Assembly (NCBI GenBank): GCA_041392065.1
Contig: JAWKMU010000002.1
Coordinates: 310,001-374,000 of the forward strand
Source: CAJQLB01 sp041392065
Lineage (GTDB): Bacteria; Bacteroidota; Bacteroidia; Flavobacteriales; Flavobacteriaceae
Reading direction: 5' to 3'
Length of the DNA stretch: 64,000 nt
The translations under genes were made by a program, and so were the position numbers. Positions 23,273-30,521 of the stretch are shown one piece after another. Position 1 is the first letter of the stretch, and each line of letters starts with the position of its first letter. The notes under the pieces are model-generated. The model made no database searches and had not been told where the DNA came from. It worked only from the letters and a program-made list of their open reading frames with translations.

Positions 23273-25243
23273 ATGAAGAATTTATTAAAATCAATCTTAG
23301 CAACTGTAACTGTTCTTGTAACATTTACCAGTTGTGATAATGGAACTAAATCAGATAAAAACTCTGGAGCACTCGCAGGTAATGTAGCCGAAAAAGTTTA
23401 TGTAGCACCAGGAGACCATGATGAGTTTTATGCTTTTATTTCAGGAGGATTTAGTGGGCAGTTATCTGTTTACGGATTACCATCAGGACGTTTATTTAAA
23501 GTAATTCCAGTATTCTCTCAAGATGCTGAAAAAGCTTATGGCTATAATGAAGAAACAAAGCCAATGTTAAACACTTCTCATGGTTTTGTGCCTTGGGATG
23601 ATGCTCACCATCCTGATATTTCACAAACAAATGGCGTAATAGATGGTCGTTGGGTGTTTATTAATGGTAACAATACACCACGTATAGCAAAAGTGGATTT
23701 ATCTACTTTTGAAACTACAGAGATTATTGAAATACCTAATAGTGCTGGTAATCATAGTTCATCTTTTGTAACTGAAAATACGGAGTATGTTGTTGCAGGA
23801 ACGCGTTTCTCTGTTCCAATTCCTCAAAAAGATATGCCTATTAAAGATTACAAAGGCAATTTTAAAGGTGCTTTAACTTTTATTTCTGTAGAGCCAGAGC
23901 ATGGAAACATGGATATTAAATTTCAATTAATCATGCCAGGATTTGATTATGATTTATCTCATCCAGGTCGAGGAAAATCACATGGATGGTTCTTCTTCTC
24001 AACATATAATACTGAAGAAGCAAGCACACTTATGGAAGTCAATGCCTCTCAAAATGATAAAGATTTTATTGCTGCTGTAAACTGGAAGAAAATAGAAGAG
24101 TATGTAAACAATGGTGGAGGAACAATGATGCCAACTAATTATGCACATAATGTGTATGATGAAAATACACACATGGCAACTTCTACCATGAAAAAAGAAG
24201 TACTTACAGTGAATCCGTTGGACGTTCCTGGAGCAGTTTATTTAATGCCAACTCCAAAATCACCTCATGGTTGTGATGTGGACCCAACAGGTGAATATAT
24301 TGTAGGTAGTGGAAAGCTTTCTGCTAACTTAACAGTTCACTCATTTACAAAAATGTTAAGTGCTATTGAAAACGAAGAGTTTTCTGGTGACGCTTATGGT
24401 ATACCAATTATAAATTTCGAATCGTCTTTAGCTGGTGTAGTTGAACAACCAGGTTTAGGACCTTTACATACTGAGTTTGATGACAAAGGTAATGCCTATA
24501 CCACATTTTTTATTTCATCTGAAGTTGTAAAATGGAAAGTTGGTACTTGGGAAGTACTTGATAGACAACCTTGTTATTATTCAGTTGGTCACTTAATGAT
24601 TCCTGGAGGAAACTCTCAAAAACCATTTGGTAAATACGTAGTAGCAATGAATAAGATTACAAAAGATCGTTATTTACCAACAGGACCTGAATTAACTCAA
24701 TCTGCACAATTGTATGATATTTCAGGAGATAAAATGGAATTACTTTTAGATTTTCCAACAGTTGGTGAACCTCATTATGCCGCTGGATGTCCTGCAGATT
24801 TAATTAAACCGCGACAAACTAAGTTATTTAATCTTGAAGATAACAAGCATCCATATGCTGCAAAAAGCGAAGCTGAAACCAAAGTTGTACGTGATGGTAA
24901 AACAGTTCATATTTATATGACAACCATTCGTAGTCACTTTGCTCCAGATAACATTGAAGGTATAAAAGTAGGAGACAAAGTGTACTTTCATGTCACCAAT
25001 TTAGAGCAAGATTACGATGTTCCACATGGTATAAGTATCATCGGAGCTAACACATCTGAGCTATTAATTATGCCAGGACAAACAGAAACATTCTCTTGGG
25101 AACCTAAGCAAGAAGGTGTATGGCCTTTTTACTGTACAGATTTCTGTTCTGCACTGCACCAAGAAATGCAAGGTTATGTTAGAGTGTCTGCAGCCAATGC
25201 TAACACTCCATTAAAATGGTCATTAGGAGAAGATATAGAGTAA
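23273..25243 (+). CDS. nosZ: Nitrous oxide reductase, clade II, lipoprotein type
   Basis: NosZ reduces N2O to N2 in the periplasm. The signal is Sec/lipoprotein type (lipobox FTSC, Cys21), not Tat, as in clade II. The catalytic CuZ propeller (about residues 45-540) has the adjacent His pair H112-H113 in DDAHHPD and further His in MNxAHN, SPHGCDVD and GPLHTEFD. The C-terminal cupredoxin domain carries CuA: H585 in DVPHG, then C621, C625, H629 and M632 in CTDFCSALHQEM. At 656 residues it is normal. A strong hairpin terminator lies 44 bases after the stop. Confidence 0.96.
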   Translation: MKNLLKSILATVTVLVTFTSCDNGTKSDKNSGALAGNVAEKVYVAPGDHDEFYAFISGGFSGQLSVYGLPSGRLFKVIPVFSQDAEKAYGYNEETKPMLNTSHGFVPWDDAHHPDISQTNGVIDGRWVFINGNNTPRIAKVDLSTFETTEIIEIPNSAGNHSSSFVTENTEYVVAGTRFSVPIPQKDMPIKDYKGNFKGALTFISVEPEHGNMDIKFQLIMPGFDYDLSHPGRGKSHGWFFFSTYNTEEASTLMEVNASQNDKDFIAAVNWKKIEEYVNNGGGTMMPTNYAHNVYDENTHMATSTMKKEVLTVNPLDVPGAVYLMPTPKSPHGCDVDPTGEYIVGSGKLSANLTVHSFTKMLSAIENEEFSGDAYGIPIINFESSLAGVVEQPGLGPLHTEFDDKGNAYTTFFISSEVVKWKVGTWEVLDRQPCYYSVGHLMIPGGNSQKPFGKYVVAMNKITKDRYLPTGPELTQSAQLYDISGDKMELLLDFPTVGEPHYAAGCPADLIKPRQTKLFNLEDNKHPYAAKSEAETKVVRDGKTVHIYMTTIRSHFAPDNIEGIKVGDKVYFHVTNLEQDYDVPHGISIIGANTSELLIMPGQTETFSWEPKQEGVWPFYCTDFCSALHQEMQGYVRVSAANANTPLKWSLGEDIE

Positions 25244-25286
25244 AACGAACTTAGGAGAATTTTGTTTTAGTGTTTATTTTCCTAAT

Positions 25287-25322
25287 AAAGGCGAGAGTAG
25301 TCTTTTCGCTCTCGCCTTTTAT
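25287..25322 (+). terminator. Terminator-like hairpin after nosZ
   Basis: AAAGGCGAGAG (25287-25297) pairs with CTCTCGCCTTT (25309-25319), followed by T residues. It divides the cytochrome-fasciclin-nosZ part of the cluster from the accessory genes, which would need read-through or another promoter. Confidence 0.8.
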
Positions 25323-25340
25323 TTCCTGCGAAGGCAGGAA
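25323..25340. repeat. REP-like hairpin (TTCCTGC / GCAGGAA)
   Basis: Seven-base arms TTCCTGC and GCAGGAA around GAAG, followed by TCTCG. It belongs to the same family as the repeats at 25443 and 37947 (consensus GATTCCnnCnTTCGnnGGAA in the other orientation). Confidence 0.7.
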
Positions 25341-25442
25341 TCTCGAATAAACATGGCTTTATGAAAATAAGTAATACAATGCATGTGCTAAATATTACTT
25401 GATTAAATACTAAAAATAAAAGAATTATTAATTAAAACCAGA

Positions 25443-25462
25443 TTCCCACTTTCTAGTGGGAA
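25443..25462. repeat. REP-like hairpin in front of the nos membrane protein gene
   Basis: TTCCCAC (25443-25449) and GTGGGAA (25456-25462) form a 7-bp hairpin ending eight bases before an ATG. With its flank (ACTAAGACG then ATG) it matches the repeat before the fixH-type gene at 37947, which has GTAAGAAC then ATG. Confidence 0.75.
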
Positions 25463-25470
25463 CTAAGACG

Positions 25471-26070
25471 ATGAAAAAGTCAAATATCATAATGTTGCTT
25501 GCAGCTATTTTACCACTAGGATTGTTTCTTTTTCCACTTTGGAAAATTACTCTGGAAGCACCACAATATCCAACGCCATTAGGTATGTACATATACATTA
25601 ATGATTTTGCTGATGCTAATCCGCATGACATTAAAAACATTAATTTAATGAACCATTATGTTGGTATGAAGTATATCCCTGAAGCTATCCCAGAATTTAA
25701 AATATTTCCAGCAGGAATTATAATTACAAGCCTTATAGGTTTAATAATAGCCTTTAAAGGAAACTATAAATGGTTTTTGTATTGGTTTGTTTTGATGATA
25801 GTTTTAAGTAGTGCTGGGCTCTATGACTTTTACCTTTGGGAACATGATTATGGACATAATTTAGATCCAAAAGCCATTATGAAATTCACTAATCCAGATG
25901 GTTCTGTTATGGGATTTCAACCTCCATTATTTGGTAGTAAAGATATTTTGAATTTTAGAGCTCATTCATACCCAAGATTAGGAGCATACTTCCTCGGATT
26001 AGGTATATCAATGGGATTAGTAGCTTATTTAATAGGAAAGAAAAATCACAAAAAACAATTGACTATGTAG
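25471..26070 (+). CDS. Four-helix membrane protein of the nos cluster (NosB-like by position)
   Basis: A 199-residue membrane protein with hydrophobic segments near residues 5-23, 75-95, 100-125 and 165-190, and a polar loop rich in Tyr, Asp and Phe between helices three and four. Clade II nos clusters usually hold a membrane protein gene next to nosZ (nosB), and this gene occupies that place. The match to NosB is by position only; no diagnostic motif is known to me. A GTG at 25456 is in frame, but it lies inside the REP hairpin, so ATG 25471 is preferred. The gene precedes nosL by 44 bases. Confidence 0.7.
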   Translation: MKKSNIIMLLAAILPLGLFLFPLWKITLEAPQYPTPLGMYIYINDFADANPHDIKNINLMNHYVGMKYIPEAIPEFKIFPAGIIITSLIGLIIAFKGNYKWFLYWFVLMIVLSSAGLYDFYLWEHDYGHNLDPKAIMKFTNPDGSVMGFQPPLFGSKDILNFRAHSYPRLGAYFLGLGISMGLVAYLIGKKNHKKQLTM

Positions 26071-26094
26071 AGAAATAAAACAAATGACTCAAAA

Positions 26095-26128
26095 ACACTA
26101 AAACACTAAAAAAAATGCAAACACTAAA
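26095..26128 (+). repeat. Short ACACTAAA repeats at the nosL start
   Basis: Three copies of ACACTAAA at 26095, 26103 and 26121, the first two in tandem and the third inside the first codons of nosL. They flank the ATG at 26115. Confidence 0.6.
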
Positions 26129-26555
26129 ACACCATTCACTAGTTGCATTACTACTACTATTATTAGGTTGTAATGTATCACCTCAAGCCATTGATTATGG
26201 CAATGATGGCTGTCATTTTTGTAAAATGACCATTGTTGATAAGGTTCATGGAGCAGAAATTGTAACCAACAAAGGAAAGGTATACAAGTTTGATGCATCA
26301 GAGTGTATGATTAATTTTTTGTATGAATTTGAAGATTCATCTGAAATAAGACTGTATCTAACAAACCATTATACAGAACCCGGAGTATTAATTGATGCTA
26401 CCAAGGCTACATTTTTAATAAGTGAAAATGTTCCGAGCCCAATGGGAGCTTTCCTCACAGCCATTAAGAATAAAACAGAAGCGGAAAAGATTCAATCAGA
26501 AAAAGGTGGTTCATTGTATTCATGGGAAGAACTACTAGTCCATTTAAAAAACTAG
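26115..26555 (+). CDS. nosL: NosL copper chaperone lipoprotein
   Basis: NosL delivers Cu(I) to apo-NosZ on the outside of the cytoplasmic membrane. The 146-residue protein has a lipoprotein signal (Cys19), the conserved metal site GCHFCKM (C33, C36, M38) and the following region VDKVHGAEIVTNKGKVYKFD, then ECM, where the second Met/Cys pair lies. PMGAFL near the C-terminus is also typical. It is followed after four bases by nosD. Confidence 0.93.
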   Translation: MQTLKHHSLVALLLLLLGCNVSPQAIDYGNDGCHFCKMTIVDKVHGAEIVTNKGKVYKFDASECMINFLYEFEDSSEIRLYLTNHYTEPGVLIDATKATFLISENVPSPMGAFLTAIKNKTEAEKIQSEKGGSLYSWEELLVHLKN

Positions 26556-26559
26556 ATCC

Positions 26560-27795
26560 ATGAACAAATTACTCACATTTTTTTCAGTCATTTTAATGAC
26601 TAACATAATATATACTCAAAACATTGAGGTATGCAGTACATGTTCAATTACAAGCTTAAAAGATGCTATTGTACAAGCTAAAGATTTTGATACTATCCAT
26701 GTTAAAAAAGGAACATATAAAGAACATGATATTGTAATAAACAAACCTCTAACTATTATAGGTGAAAATTATCCTATTATTGATGGGGAACTTAAAGGTG
26801 AAATCATTACTATAATTTCGGATAATGTTACTGTTGATGGTTTATTTGTTATTAATGTAGGTACAAGTTATACTGAAGATTATGCAGCAATACGAGTTAG
26901 GAAAAGCAAAAATTTTGTGATTCAAAATGTAGTTTTAGAGAAGTTATTCTTTGGAATTTATATTGAAAAATCTAACTATGGTAAAATTTATCACAACAAA
27001 GTGATAGGTGATGCGGTTGAAGAATACAATTCTGGAAATGGTATACAATTGTGGTACAGCAACTTTATTGAAATAGAGCATAACTATGTAGAACATGTTC
27101 GCGATGGCATTTACTTAGAGTTTTCAGATAATTGTGTTATAAAAAACAATGTTAGCGAGCAAAACCTGCGTTATGGTTTGCATTTTATGTTTTCAAACGA
27201 TGATACTTATCAAGACAATACTTTTGAAAACAATGGAGCAGGAGTTGCGGTCATGTTTTCCAAAAAAATTAAAATGCACAACAATACTTTTAAAGAAAAT
27301 TGGGGAACAGCTTCCTATGGTATGCTTTTAAAAGAGATAAATGATGCCGAAATTATAGGCAACACCTTTGAGGAAAACACCATTGGAATAAATATTGAAG
27401 GATCAAATAGAATTCTATATAAAAACAATAATTTTTTAAACAATGGTTGGGCAGTTAAAGTTAGAGGTGCATGCTACGCTAATAGTTTTATAGAAAATAA
27501 TTTTTTATACAATTCTTTTGATATATCCTACAATAGTAAAGTAAACGATAACGTATTTGATAGAAATTATTGGAGTAATTATACAGGTTATGATCTTGAT
27601 AAAAATGGAGTAGGAGACGTGCCATATAGACCTGTTAAGCTGTTTTCTTATATCGTAAATAAAACTCCAGAAACGATTATCCTTTTGCGTAGCCTATTTA
27701 TTGATATCATTGATTTTTCAGAAAAAGTATCACCAGTTTTTACACCTGATAATTTATTGGACAACAACCCTTTAATTAAAAAAGCATCATGGTAA
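26560..27795 (+). CDS. nosD: NosD periplasmic beta-helix protein
   Basis: NosD is needed with NosF and NosY for maturation of the CuZ centre, probably by supplying sulphur. The 411-residue protein has a signal peptide (about residues 1-20), a CSTCSI motif close to the mature N-terminus, and a right-handed parallel beta-helix of Asn-rich rungs (NNVSEQNLRYGLHFMFSN and similar). The typical RNYWSNYTGYDLDKNGVGD motif near the C-terminus is present. It overlaps nosF by seven bases. Confidence 0.94.
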   Translation: MNKLLTFFSVILMTNIIYTQNIEVCSTCSITSLKDAIVQAKDFDTIHVKKGTYKEHDIVINKPLTIIGENYPIIDGELKGEIITIISDNVTVDGLFVINVGTSYTEDYAAIRVRKSKNFVIQNVVLEKLFFGIYIEKSNYGKIYHNKVIGDAVEEYNSGNGIQLWYSNFIEIEHNYVEHVRDGIYLEFSDNCVIKNNVSEQNLRYGLHFMFSNDDTYQDNTFENNGAGVAVMFSKKIKMHNNTFKENWGTASYGMLLKEINDAEIIGNTFEENTIGINIEGSNRILYKNNNFLNNGWAVKVRGACYANSFIENNFLYNSFDISYNSKVNDNVFDRNYWSNYTGYDLDKNGVGDVPYRPVKLFSYIVNKTPETIILLRSLFIDIIDFSEKVSPVFTPDNLLDNNPLIKKASW

Positions 27796-28496
27796 GTATT
27801 CAAAATTTACATAAAAAATTTGGCAAAAATCAAGTCTTGAAAGGAGTAGACCTAAATATCAATAAAGGAGGAATTTTCGCAGTGTTGGGTCCAAATGGAT
27901 CTGGTAAAACAACCTTAATTAAATCTGTACTAGGCATGGTTATTCCTAATAAAGGTAGTATTAAGGTTCAAGGCAATAATATTAAGAAAAACTCAGATTA
28001 CAGACATAACATTGATTATTTGCCACAAATAGCCAATTTTCCGAGTAACTTAAAAGTCAAGGAGTTTATTAAAATGATAAAGGATTTACGCAAACCTACA
28101 AATGAAGAAATACGTTTGATAGAGTTGTTTATGATAGAACCTTTTTTAGACAAGAAACTTGGCAATCTTTCTGGAGGTACAAAACAGAAAGTGAATATTG
28201 TTTTAACCTTTATGTTTGATAGTCAGCTCATTATTTTAGACGAGCCTACTTCAGGCTTAGATCCGATTTCACTTATAAGACTGAAAGACTTAATCCAGGC
28301 TGAAAAAGCAAAAGGAAAAACTATATTAATTACATCTCATATTATGAGTTTTGTTGAAGAAGTATCAGACGAAATAGTATTCTTACTAGAGGGAAAAATA
28401 TACTTTAAGGGCACCATTCAAGATTTAAAAACCAAGACCAAGCAGCCAGATTTTGAACATGCTATTGCGTCTATATTAACAGAGAATCATGCTTAA
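27789..28496 (+). CDS. nosF: NosF ABC transporter ATPase
   Basis: The ATP-hydrolysing subunit of the NosDFY complex. Walker A GPNGSGKTT is at residues 34-42, the Q-loop is in YLPQIANF, the signature is NLSGGTKQK, Walker B is LIILDEPTSGLD and the switch His is in ITSHIMSF. At 235 residues it is short, as expected for this subfamily. It overlaps nosD and nosY at both ends, so the three are translationally coupled. Confidence 0.95.
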   Translation: MVSIQNLHKKFGKNQVLKGVDLNINKGGIFAVLGPNGSGKTTLIKSVLGMVIPNKGSIKVQGNNIKKNSDYRHNIDYLPQIANFPSNLKVKEFIKMIKDLRKPTNEEIRLIELFMIEPFLDKKLGNLSGGTKQKVNIVLTFMFDSQLIILDEPTSGLDPISLIRLKDLIQAEKAKGKTILITSHIMSFVEEVSDEIVFLLEGKIYFKGTIQDLKTKTKQPDFEHAIASILTENHA

Positions 28497-29271
28497 AATA
28501 TTAAAATACAGTTTTTACGATTTAATGCGCAGTCGCTGGAGTTATGTGTACTTTGCATTTTATTTATTACTTGGTATCGTGCTATTATTTTTAAATAATG
28601 ATTTATCCAAAGCAGTCATTACTTTAATGAATGTCATTATTGTACTTGTGCCTTTAATAGGCACCATTTTTGGTGTGATGTACTACTATAATTCTAAAGA
28701 ATTTACGGAGTTATTATTGGCTCAACCTTTAAAACGCTCATCTATATTTTTAGGGCAATATCTAGGTGTTGCCTTATCACTTTCAATGAGTCTTATTTTA
28801 GGGTTAGGCATTCCATTCGTTTTTTATGGTTTGTTTAAAAGTAATGCGATTTGGGACTTTTCATTATTACTCATTACTGGTGTTTTCCTAACGCTTATTT
28901 TTACTGCATTGGCTTTTAATATTGCCTTATCTAATGAAAATAAAATCAAAGGTTTTGGTTATGCTATTCTTTTATGGTTGCTATTAGCAATAATTTATGA
29001 TGGTGTCTTTTTAATGACTTTAATTATGTTTGAAGATTATCCTTTAGATAAATTATCATTGGTTGGCACCATGCTAAATCCTATAGATTTATCAAGGACT
29101 CTAATTTTGTTAAAGCTTGATATATCTGCATTATTAGGTTATACAGGAGCTGTATTTAAACAATTTTTCGGAACCAATTTTGGGTTAATGGTTTCATTTT
29201 CTGTATTAGTAGTTTGGGTTTTATTACCAGTTTGGAGAATTTCTATCAAGGCAAAAAATAAAGATTTTTAA
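28489..29271 (+). CDS. nosY: NosY ABC transporter permease
   Basis: The membrane subunit of NosDFY, 260 residues with six predicted helices beginning at about 15-35 and ending near 230-252. It has the short cytosolic coupling region YYNSKEFTELLLAQPLKRSSI typical of ABC-2 type permeases. It overlaps nosF by eight bases and is the last gene of the cluster. A hairpin with a long loop (29278-29366) follows. Confidence 0.93.
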   Translation: MLKILKYSFYDLMRSRWSYVYFAFYLLLGIVLLFLNNDLSKAVITLMNVIIVLVPLIGTIFGVMYYYNSKEFTELLLAQPLKRSSIFLGQYLGVALSLSMSLILGLGIPFVFYGLFKSNAIWDFSLLLITGVFLTLIFTALAFNIALSNENKIKGFGYAILLWLLLAIIYDGVFLMTLIMFEDYPLDKLSLVGTMLNPIDLSRTLILLKLDISALLGYTGAVFKQFFGTNFGLMVSFSVLVVWVLLPVWRISIKAKNKDF

Positions 29272-29277
29272 TAAGAA

Positions 29278-29366
29278 AAACACCTCTCTAACAAGGGCAA
29301 AAAAGATTGAACTATCTGGTTTATCTCACCATCAACCATAAATAATTTTTGTTTTGAGAAGTGTTT
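29278..29366. other. Long-range stem between nosY and the Rrf2 gene
   Basis: AAACACCTCTC (29278-29288) and GAGAAGTGTTT (29356-29366) can pair with one mismatch around 67 bases. The region lies between the convergent 3' ends of nosY and the Rrf2 gene. It may be a structured 3' UTR or a poor terminator. Confidence 0.3.
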
Positions 29367-29388
29367 AACTTTTACTTACTAAATGTTA

Positions 29389-29823
29389 TTAAATTTTCAA
29401 AAAAGCACTTCCAGATTTAATATTTAGAGCAAGTTGTTCTAGGTTGGTATTCTCAAGCATGTTTCTTAATTCAGATCTTACTATTTTAAATTTGTCATGA
29501 ACAGGACAAGGATGATCTTCGTCACAAGTATGTAAACCTAAACCACATCCTTTGTATATCTTGTCTCCATCTATAGCATTTACTATTTGAGATAGTTTTA
29601 TGGTTGAAATTTTATTTTTGTCAATTTCAAATCCGCCATAAGCTCCTTTAACCGAATTAATAATATTATCTCTAACTAATGCTTGTAAAATTTTAGCGGT
29701 AAATGCAGTAGGTGAGTCTATTTCTTCAGATATCTCTTTAGGACTCACGCGTTTACCTTCGTAAGAGTTAATAGCTATAAAAATTGAGGCTTTAATGCCA
29801 TATTCACAGGCTTTTGAAAACAT
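29389..29823 (-). CDS. Rrf2-family regulator, probable Fe-S sensor (NsrR/IscR-like)
   Basis: A 144-residue winged-helix regulator. The N-terminal motif FSKACEYGIKASIFIA and recognition segment SPTAFTAKILQALVRDNI are standard for Rrf2. Three cysteines spaced C-x6-C-x5-C (KGCGLGLHTCDEDHPC) sit where NsrR and IscR bind their cluster. Its position beside the nos genes favours nitric oxide or Fe-S status sensing, but this is inference. The promoter overlaps a 17-bp inverted repeat that may be its own operator. Confidence 0.88.
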   Translation of the reverse strand: MFSKACEYGIKASIFIAINSYEGKRVSPKEISEEIDSPTAFTAKILQALVRDNIINSVKGAYGGFEIDKNKISTIKLSQIVNAIDGDKIYKGCGLGLHTCDEDHPCPVHDKFKIVRSELRNMLENTNLEQLALNIKSGSAFLKI

Positions 29824-29837
29824 AGACTATTTTTATA

Positions 29838-29893
29838 CAAATGTAAAACAATATTTTAATTAAGACAAAGGCATCCTAATTAAAATATTGTTT
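29838..29893 (-). promoter_or_regulatory. Promoter and candidate operator of the Rrf2 gene
   Basis: On the minus strand TTTG (29869-29866), a 20-base spacer and TACATTTG (29845-29838) form a canonical Bacteroidota promoter. A perfect 17-bp inverted repeat, AAACAATATTTTAATTA at 29846-29862 and its complement at 29877-29893, spans the spacer and upstream part, with the -33 TTTG in its 14-base loop. It could also be a terminator for the CBS gene. Confidence 0.65.
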
Positions 29894-29902
29894 ATTTTGG
29901 TT

Positions 29903-30322
29903 TTAATATTGATCAATAAGATAGTTAATTAAATCTGTAGTAGTTACTATGCCAACAAGTTCATTATTATCTACAACAGGCAGTGCATGAAATTCCTTTT
30001 TTGCAAGTAATTCTGCCACTTCTTTTATAGTTGTAGCAGAAGGAACACTTACTAAGTTTTTTGCCATAACTTGTTCTATTGTAAACATATTATAAACTGT
30101 TGTATCCACTTCATAATCATCCTCATCAGTTGCATCAGCAAAACTAATTCTAAGTAAATCTGTATAGCTTAACATACCTATAATCTGTTTTCCACTAACA
30201 ACAGGAATATGACGAATTTTTTTTGTTTTGAATATTCTTTCAGCAGTTTCTAAGTCATCAGTATGGTTTAAGGTAATTACATCTGATGTCATTATTTCAG
30301 ATATTGGTGTTCTTTTTTTCAT
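29903..30322 (-). CDS. CBS-pair domain protein
   Basis: A 139-residue protein consisting only of two CBS domains (about residues 5-60 and 78-135), which typically bind adenine nucleotides. ISEIMTSDVITL and IEQVMAKNLVSV start the two repeats, and each ends with IPVVSGKQIIGMLSYTDL or LPVVDNNELVGIVTTTDL. The frame runs to 30343, but M8 (ATG 30322) gives the standard MKKRTPISEIM start. The gene has a Crp/Fnr-type promoter with the shared 36.5-nt geometry. It may be an energy-state sensor; the target is unknown. Confidence 0.88.
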   Translation of the reverse strand: MKKRTPISEIMTSDVITLNHTDDLETAERIFKTKKIRHIPVVSGKQIIGMLSYTDLLRISFADATDEDDYEVDTTVYNMFTIEQVMAKNLVSVPSATTIKEVAELLAKKEFHALPVVDNNELVGIVTTTDLINYLIDQY

Positions 30323-30346
30323 TGTATTTGGTTTTAAAATCAATGA

Positions 30347-30390
30347 TAAAGTTATTAGATATTAACAATGAAAACTATGACAAAAATCAG
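30347..30390 (-). promoter_or_regulatory. Crp/Fnr-type promoter of the CBS gene
   Basis: ATGACAAAAATCAG (30377-30390) matches ATGATnnnnATCAT in eight of ten arm positions. Its centre is 36.5 nt from the end of TAACTTTA (30354-30347) on the minus strand, the same spacing as at the other sites. Confidence 0.6.
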
Positions 30391-30458
30391 TATTAATAAA
30401 AATGCACAACACATTATTATATAATAATTAAAGCTTTTAAAACCTTTTTTATTTAAAA

Positions 30459-30502
30459 GTAACAAAGGTTACCGACCACGCTCAATTACTGTCCTATTTT
30501 TG
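30459..30502 (+). promoter_or_regulatory. Promoter of the RND efflux operon with GTAACnnnnGTTAC site
   Basis: GTAACAAAGGTTAC (30459-30472) has perfect 5-base arms around 4 bases. Its centre (30465.5) is 36.5 nt upstream of the end of TATTTTTG (30495-30502), a perfect -7 element. The geometry equals that of the Fnr-like promoters but the half-site differs, suggesting another Crp/Fnr-family regulator. Confidence 0.7.
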
Positions 30503-30521
30503 CGGTAATAAATTTACACAA

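Noticed and set aside
25323..25462. Regulator-binding palindromes upstream of the nos membrane protein gene
   Set aside because: The palindromes match a repeat seen also at 37947 and look like REP units rather than operators for one regulator.
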